Made by a program: the position numbers and the translations under genes. Positions 46,081-55,000 of a stretch of 64,000 nt of DNA are shown piece by piece; positions within the stretch are counted from its first letter, which is position 1, and the number at the start of each line of letters is the position of its first letter. The notes below the pieces were generated by a model, which ran no database searches, was not told the DNA's origin, and saw only the letters and a program-made list of their open reading frames with translations. Source of the stretch: Heterohyrax brucei (lineage: Eukaryota > Chordata > Mammalia > Hyracoidea > Procaviidae); NCBI GenBank assembly GCA_028571685.1, contig CM053141.1:57410333-57474332 (forward strand), given 5' to 3'.

Positions 46081-49000
46081 GTAAGATATATTTCCATATG
46101 ATTTTCGGGTTTGCTTATGAAAAAGTGGAATCCTATATCAGGTTTAATTTATGTATAACATTCTATAAAAAAGGGAAAAAAACTCTCAACTTAATTTCCA
46201 ATAATTTTTAGTGTTACCATTTGTTTTTAGTGTCTAAAAATCACATTGGACTTTTAAGAAAATTATACTCCACATGTCTACAGTAAAATATGAAAACATT
46301 AACTGTATCTAGGGACTTTGGCTCACTCTTATAAGTAAATAACAGCTCTAAGATAAATCTTAAAATTTTTGGTTTTGGAATTTGTGAATACATCTGCTTC
46401 TAGGAGTGAGACTAATAAAGAAAACAATAATATCAGTGTAAATGAATCCAGTAAAATATATATATATGTATTTAGTATGATTAGTACAATTCATGTTATA
46501 TAGAAAGCATTACTAATATTATGTTCATATACATTAAATATACACATTTCCTAGCAATTAATATAAACTTATCAGTAAGAACAGCAGAATCCTAAGTGCT
46601 TTACCTGTATCAACTTATTTAATTTTCTTGAATATATATTATTGTATCAGCCCCATTTTACATATGAGGAAACTAAGGCACAGAAAGGTTAAGGAAATTT
46701 ACTAAGGTCATCAGCCAGCAAGCTGGGATTTGAACCCACTGTGTCTTATAGTTCAGTGATGTCTTCAGAGCTGAGGTTCTTCACATGGGTTCTATAAGCT
46801 TCTTAAAAGTTTATGAATAGGCCTCAGGAAGTCTGTGAACCTCCCAAAACTGTAAGCAAAGATCTATGTGCATATATGTACCTATATTTTATCAGACTCT
46901 CAAATAGTTCTGTGTTTCAAAACACAAAAAAAGGCAAAGAACCACTGCTTTAGAAAAACAGGGCTTCATAAGGGAAAGAATATGAGTTTTCCATTATATG
47001 AATTTGAGTTAGAGCACTGTGTTTCCATTAGTTGTGTGAACTTGGGTAAGCTAACTGCCGTGTGTAAACTTCATCCTTCTTATCTATATACTAGAATAAT
47101 AATACATATCTTGTGTCATAGGAAATATCAGAGCCAGTGTCTAGTACTAAATGCCACAGATTTTTTCACTATTATGGTTGCTGTAATTGTTGTTTTTTTC
47201 CTTAATTTTAATGTTTCTAATCTTTTATTCCAAATAATAATCTCACCATAAGAGTATTGTGAGATTGTTAGGGTAAGACTAAGACAATCGAGCCTACCAT
47301 CAGTAGGAATTTTATAGACCACTATGGGCAGGTGCCAAGTGAAGAGGGCTCCTGCCCACTCTGCACTAGGTAACGTCGGGTCAATCTTTAACTTTTGTTT
47401 TTCCTGAGTTTAAGAAAGAAGACTATAATCCCTGACACTTTCCACCTCACAGGCATAGGAGATAGATACTATGTTAAAGTTACTTTCCTTTCTTAGGGAC
47501 GAGTATTCTACTTGATCTCATTTATTTGAAATCACAAGAACAGGCAAATATATACAGACCAAAGTTTATTAGGGGCTACCAGGGGCAGAAGGGAGGAAAT
47601 GGAGGGGGAGCTTTGTTTATCGACTTTATGTGATGGTAAATTTGGCAATGGTTATGTGTTGAGGTTGCACAGGATGATTAATGTAATACATATCACTAAA
47701 CTGTACCTCTGAAAAACGGAAAATGTGTTATTTACAATTTTTTTAACTGTAAGCAGAAGTTCAGTGAATGAATTTGCTGTTTTTCCCTGTTGTGTACATT
47801 GACTAATGTTCTTTTTTTAGCAACAGCATAAATTTTAGTGTTGTGTGCTATCAAAAACTCCTAACAACTCTATCTAACTGACCAAAGAATTTCCTAGGCT
47901 GTAATCTTTATGGGAGCAGATCACCAAGATTCCCCTGAAATAGCAGGCTGTTTGAACACCTTAAGGCTACAGCACTCCTGAGTTCAGCACAGTTAATTCA
48001 GTTCCTGGGTGGTAAAAACAGTTAAAGCACTAGGCTGCTTGCCAGTCCACTCCAAAGTGCTTTGGAAGAAATGTCTGGTGATCTACCAGAAAGAAACCAG
48101 CCACTGAAAACATTGTGAAGCACAGTTCCACTCGGGCACCCTTGGTGTTGCCATGAGTCAGAGTTGATTCAACGATGATACTAGCAATAGTTTTTCAGCT
48201 CATCTGTGTTGCCTCAATTTCCATTAAAAAAAAAAAAGTCAAATAAGGAGAAAGGATTAAACTAACTAAAAGCCATTAAAGACCTAAAAATTACAGTACT
48301 TATAAGGCATACCATTATATTCATTTCAAGGTAAATAACTCAGGTACCTGGATTAACACAGGGCACATAAAACCAAAGCCATGGGTGATTTAGTTTCATT
48401 ATAAACCAATGAAAACAAGATGGGGGAGTAACAAGTTTTCCAGCCACACCAGACAGCACCCCTGTCCCCAGGAATCACCTCACCTAACGAAGTGGACCTC
48501 ATCAGTCAGAATACAGAGGAGGCAGTAAAGCAAGGGAACACTGCGATTTCATATCCTCAATCAGCAGGAGAGTCAGCCCAGGTCTTGGTAGACCTATTAC
48601 AAACATCTGAACAGAAAGAGGAACAAGTCTAGAGAGTCAGTCTCCCCTCTGCTTCTGAATCAGAACACCTGGGACTGATTGCTTGAGGGTACTTTTCTTA
48701 GGGGTTATGATGCAAAGGTACCGTTACTTATCCAGAAAAATTTTACTAGTAAGGAACTTTCTCATCTAGAATAGTCTAGGAGGTTCTCACTATCTTGGCC
48801 TCTGGGTCAGAGGATGAAGAATTAGTAGTTCACATGCAAACTGAGGATCAGAAAAGTTAAGACTGTGAACCAGAGCCAAGTCTTGGCTGTCCTACTGGAA
48901 GGCCACAGCCCCACCTAGTATCTCAAGCCCTTAAGCATACCGTCACCCTAGCTATCTGTCCACACCTCTTAGCAAATGACTATCCCACAGAGTGCCCTCT

Positions 49001-52000
49001 GGAGTCTCTGGGTGGCACAACGGCTAAGCACTGGACTACTAACCAAAGGGTTGTTGTTTCATATTCACCTAGAGGCACCTCAGTACCAAAACCACCAACC
49101 AACCCAGTGCCACCATGTTGGTGCCGACTCATAGCAACCCTACAGGACAGAACAGAATAGAGTTTCCAAGGAGCACCTGGTGCATTTGAACTGTCAACCT
49201 TTTGGTTAGCAGCCATAGCACTCAAACACTATGCCACCAGGGCCCCTCAGTAGTAAGGCCTATATTGACTCAACAGCAACTAACAACCACAGAAAGTCCT
49301 CTCTTCCCAGTATCTTCCCAAAGGGGCAAAAATAGGATAAACCATTGCTCCCTGAGACTTGATCACAGCCTTAAAAATTCTGCAACTGCTCCAGGAACCA
49401 TTGGTGTCAGAAGCACCAAGAGTGCTCCCTTAAACTGCAGCTTCCCATGTTCCTCTATTTGACTGCGGCCTTAGGAAACCTGCATTTTAAGAAAGCACTC
49501 TGGATGATTATTTTGGCACTGGGGAGAGGTGTCTCTATCACATTTGCCCTATCCATTTCCAAAACCTAGAAAAGAGAGAAAATGTAACAGAAAAAGTAAA
49601 TTAAAAGCTTAACGTAGTAGGAATATTTATTTATAATAAAACACCCACAAAAGCTGAGTGTAAGTTTATGATAAGAAAACACAATTAAAAGTGTCATTGT
49701 GGGAGGGTGCATAAAGATAGGTCAAACTGCTGCAGGAGAAAACACCAGCCAGGCACTCATCCACTGCTGCTGGGAACTTCTCCTGGCGTGGAGTGCTACT
49801 GACTCTAGACACCACGTCTAAACTTTCTCAGGGGAAGCATGACTCGATAAAGTAAATTTCACTCCGGATCACTTTTAGTTTTTGCAGAATCTGGTGAGGG
49901 AACTGGAGAATATGAAGGGGCACCTCACGCAGGATCCTACGTGGCTTTACTCAAAGGAAAGAAGATCAGCTGTGTAGGGGCTTTGATCAAAGAAAACTGG
50001 GTGCTGACAGCAGGTCATTGTCAGCTGTAAGTAGTTCTGTGCTCCTCTGATTCTCAAGGTAGACTGGGGAGGTGAAAACGAGTCTCAAGACCAAAACCAA
50101 AGTTAAGTTGGGAGGGAAAAGACAGTGGGCAAGTACATTCCATGCTCTGTTCCTTTATAGTATACAGAGGTCAGATCCTACAGTAACAACGTCAAAATTC
50201 ATGACCATTTTTTCACATTAATTTTAAAGGTTTTTTATTAAAAAATAGCAACATTCCTAAAATTTTGAAAAATCGGAAAGGTGAAAACTAAACTCATAAT
50301 CTCATCAACTGCACACATTTACTTTTAAGCATTTTGATATGTTTTGTTTCAGATCTTTTTCACAAGGATATTTTTACACAGTCAATCAAATTGAATGTCC
50401 TCTAAGATTACAACTGTTTCGCTTAGCAAAAATTGGCATTGCTTCCTATTGCTATATATTAGATTGAGCCATTGGAAATCACTGATACTAAGCAGTCTTA
50501 AAAAAATCATGTCCTATAGCTCAGACTAATGGTTGCCTACTCACTTTAGCATAAATGGCATGAGCAAAACAGGAAGCTTAAAACTAGTTTCTCAGAGAGA
50601 AAATTCAAACTGATTCATATTACTATGTTATATAAAATAAGAATTTGTCAAGTAGGAGCTTCAGCAGAGTTTACTCTGGAAATAAAATTGTCGTTATTAC
50701 TAGGTGCTGTCGAGTTGATTCCAGCTCACAGTGACCGTCTGCGCAACAGAACAAAGCAGTGCCCAGCCCCGCATGATGCCCACAATCACTTCTATGCTTT
50801 AGCCTGTCCTTGCAGTCGTCACGTCCATCCTTCTTTTTGAGGGTATTCCTCTTTTCTGTTGCCCCCCATATTACCCAGCATGATATCTTTATCCAGGACG
50901 TGATCCCTCCTGACAATATATCCAGCGTGTGTAAGATGTAGTCCTGCCATCTTTGCTTCCAAGGAGCACTCCGGTTGCACTTCTTCCAGAGGAGATCTAT
51001 TTGTTCTTTTGGCAGTCCATGGGACATTCAGTATTCTTCTCCAACATCACAGCTCTTAACTAATAGACCTGTTTGGTGCAAAGTCTGCCCAGCAAACCAG
51101 GGAATGCTTTTAACCCCATTTCTTTGAGGTGTCAGGACTTCATCCCACAAATCCTAAGCAGGTGGAGACACTGGCAGCTCTTCCTTCCCCGACAGCTCCA
51201 AGTCCCCTTGCCCCACCCCCACCCTCTCCCGTGTATTATTGCATGCCAGAGAGAAGCCCCGAATCCAAGTGACCCTCTTTGAGTAGCACCCAGCCTTAGT
51301 TCTTCACACCATTGCAACTCAGGGCTCTTTCCCGTGCCTAAGGCCTGGGATTCCCTTCTTGTTGCCTGTTCTGAAGCAATTTATGATAACAAACATCTTG
51401 AGAGTTTTAGGTAAAAGGTGCTAAAATGCCAAAAGAGAAAAGCCCTTTAATTTCCTGTCCTAGTGTGCTTGTTTATAAGAACCTTTTGAAAGAACTGATC
51501 AGATATGAATGAATCAAGTCTACAGTTTAATTTCATCCTTTCCCTTACAAAAACTACATGTTTTTTTTTCAGAAAGAGAAAATCTCAGATTATTCTTGGC
51601 ACCCACTCTATATCCCATAAAGAGAACCAAAAGCAAATATTTTCCATAAAAAAGAATATTGTCTATCCATGCTATGATCCACAGACATTTGAAGGGGATC
51701 TTCAGCTGCTTCAGGTAAAGAGGAGTTTTTTTCTTTGTCTTTATTGTCTAAATATACATGAATATCTGAAATTTAGCAGTTGGTCCCTTTAACCTGAAAC
51801 TAGCCTCACAGCCAAGATAGGATGAGGTAAGAAGTATGGCTGCAGGGACCCCGCCCTGTGCTCCACAGATGTCCCCTCTCTTGGCATTCAGTTCAGGTCT
51901 GTAAATGTTGACGGAAGTCCTACTGTTGGGAGGACCTGAGAATCCAAAGTACTGATGTCCAAAAAAGTCAAAGAGCACAAGGAACTCACCTATCATCAAA

Positions 52001-55000
52001 CAAAGTCGGGTATGGGTGGTTCAGGAAGAGTATCAATGGGCTCTGACTCATGGCGACCCCATGTGTGTCACAGGTGATCTATGCTCTACAGACTTTTCAG
52101 TGGCTAACCCTTTCGGGAAGTCACCGGGCCTTTCTTGCAAAGCACCTCTGGGTGGATTTGAACTTCCAGCCTTTCAGTTAGCAGCCAAGTGCTTTAACCA
52201 TTTGCACCACCCGAGAACTGCAGGAGGGTGTTAAATCAGCTTGTAATAGGTTTGGGCTCGTGGTAGACAACTTAGGGGAAGGTTTAAGAAAGTAGGGATT
52301 TACTCTAAATTGGATGTTGAGCGGAGCACGGTATCTTTGTGAATCTTACTGATTTAGGTGGTAGGAGACATGGTCAGCTGCAACAGTTGCAGTTGGCAAA
52401 GTAGTGGCAGTAACTTATTTTAGCCAGGAGGGGGTATACAGTCACTTTTGTGGTTTGCACAAAGATCTTGAGTTTGCCTATACTCAAAGGTGATTGCAGT
52501 GCAGCCTTGTTTTGCCCTCTTCATTACAGTCACCTCATCTGATGCTTGCTGTATAAAAGATGGTATATGACCAACAGGAAAAATCACAGCCCAGCTATGA
52601 GTGCCCAGCCACAACTAACGCATCAAGGCTTAGCAACTAGTGCTCATCCTTTTTTCCTTCTCAGAAAATAAAGAATGATCAGTCCTTCCTTGAAAGTACT
52701 CAGAGTCTAGAGGAGGAGACAGCCAAATCAATCAATACCTGTGATCTGGCGGTATTTTACCATCAATGACTGAGCTAACTAAGAAGAGGGCACTGTGGGG
52801 GCACATGAGGAATGGGGCAGATGTCTCTAAAGTGAGGCTGGGAAGTGAGAGAATGATTAGCAGTAAGGCAGGAGAAATGGAGGAAAGGGATTTCCAGGCA
52901 GGAAGAACAGCTATTTGAGAAAAATCTGTGGAAATTACAAATGAAAGAAGGGGACAGAAAGGGAGTTATCATGAGACTCAGGACACAGACCATGAAGCCA
53001 GCCCTGCAAACCTGCCCTTACACTCGAATCCCCAGTGAGGCGACTCCCCCACTACCTGCTTCCCACTCACTCTCCCCCTTACCCCCATGCGGGGTCACAC
53101 CCTGGTTCACTTGTCTTCTCATTTTGCTCCATAGTACTGAATGTCTTCTGAAATATTTCAGGTGTTATTTATTTGTTTATCTGCTTCCCCCAGTGGAATT
53201 TAATGTCCAAAGGATAAACATTTTTGTGTTTTATCTACTTCTATTGCCTTCGGCATTAATATAGTGCCTGATATCTAGTTAGCACTTAAAAAAATAGTTC
53301 TGGAATAACTAAGCCAGCCAGTGGCAAATGCAGTTGAGAGAAGGAAACGGATTCTACTCTCAGGTGTAAGTGGTTGGTAAAAGTGGTCAAGTCTACATTA
53401 GGACCTAGAAATCCTATCACCACAGGGTGAGTAGGGTGAGTAGGGGAGGTGAGTACCCCATGCTACTGGAGTAGGGTCAGAAAACTTCCCATCACCTCTG
53501 ACAGTGTGGCTGATACTGTGATGCCACTAGAGAAATCATAAAGAGTGTATCAAGACTTCACCATGGGTAACCTTCCAAGGTTAAAACCTAATTGTGTGGT
53601 CATCATTGCCCTGTGTACCTGACTATAAGTGAGCTTGAAAGGACTGCTCCTTAGAAACATATGCTTCCCAGAAGTCAATTTTGATCAACTCTTTAAAACC
53701 CGAAGTCACATTCAGGGTTTCTCTTTCCTCCTGATTCATCCAGCCAGAAGGACAAGCATGAAGGCCATGAGAAAGCGTGAGTGGGAAGGAGGAGGGAAGG
53801 CACACGTGGGTATTTGCAGTCATGTTCTGTTATTAAGACCTTCCCGTGCCCATTTCACCTTCTAAATGTTAGTGTGGTGGGAGTTAGGGGCTGAGGAAGT
53901 GTAACAGGCTTATAGGATGGGCCTGAGAGAGATGCAGTAACGAGAACACGACAGTGGTCACAGATGCTGCACTCCTGTGACCGCAGAAGGTCCACAGAAC
54001 TGAGACCCTTTGAGTTCCAAACTAAGCTTGAGGGAAGAAAATAGGAAAGAACTATGATTGTCTCCTTCTACCTCGACTCAAGAAGCCCTGGTGGAGTGAT
54101 GGTTAAGCAGCCAGTCTGCTAAAACTCAACTGTTCAAACCCATCAGCCACTCTAAGGGAGAGAAGACCTGATGGTTTGTTTCTGTAAAGATTCCAGCCTA
54201 GGAAACGCTATGTAGCAGTTACCATCTGCCATACAGGATCACTAGGAGTAGGGGTCAACTCATGGGCACACAACAATAACGACTCTTTGTTCTGACTGAT
54301 CGTACTCCTTTCTCACGTCCTTTGACTTGCTGTAAAGCGAGTGGTAAACCCTGAAGAGGGCTTGGGAAATGAAAGGAAAAGGGAGCAGATGAGTAAGCAT
54401 GAAGGTGGATGAGACCTTCAGGCTGGTCTCCACACACTCAGAAGTGGAGCATTCACACTATCTGGTGCTACTTTAATAGAAACACCACAGCAGATCGCTT
54501 TAAAAAGAGAAACTTTATTTTGTCACAGTCCAATAGATTAAAAGTCCACATTCAGGATGTTAGCTACAGGGGAAGGCTTTCTCTGTTGGCTCTGGAGAAA
54601 GGTCCTTGTCAATCTTCCCCTGGACTGGAGGCTTCTGAGGTGCAGGGACCCTGAGGTCCTTTCTAAAGGGCACACTCTGATCCTGGCACTGCTTCTTTGG
54701 TGGTAAGAAGTCCCCAAATCTCTCTGTTCGCCTTCCTCTTTTATATCTCAGGAGATTCCCTCAAGACACAGCACAGTTTCAGACAGTGAGTCCCGCCCTA
54801 CCAACCCAACTGCTGCCCAGCTACTCTCTTTAACACCAGAGAGGCAGGGTTTACAGCTTGGAGGAACATGACACGGCCTAGTCAGCTTGCTACATGCATT
54901 TTGTGGGGCACACAATTCAATTCATGACACACACTAAAGTGGAAAATGAGGACACTGTCCCCTCTCCCCTCCCTCACTGTAGCAGCCTGGTCTCCCTCTG

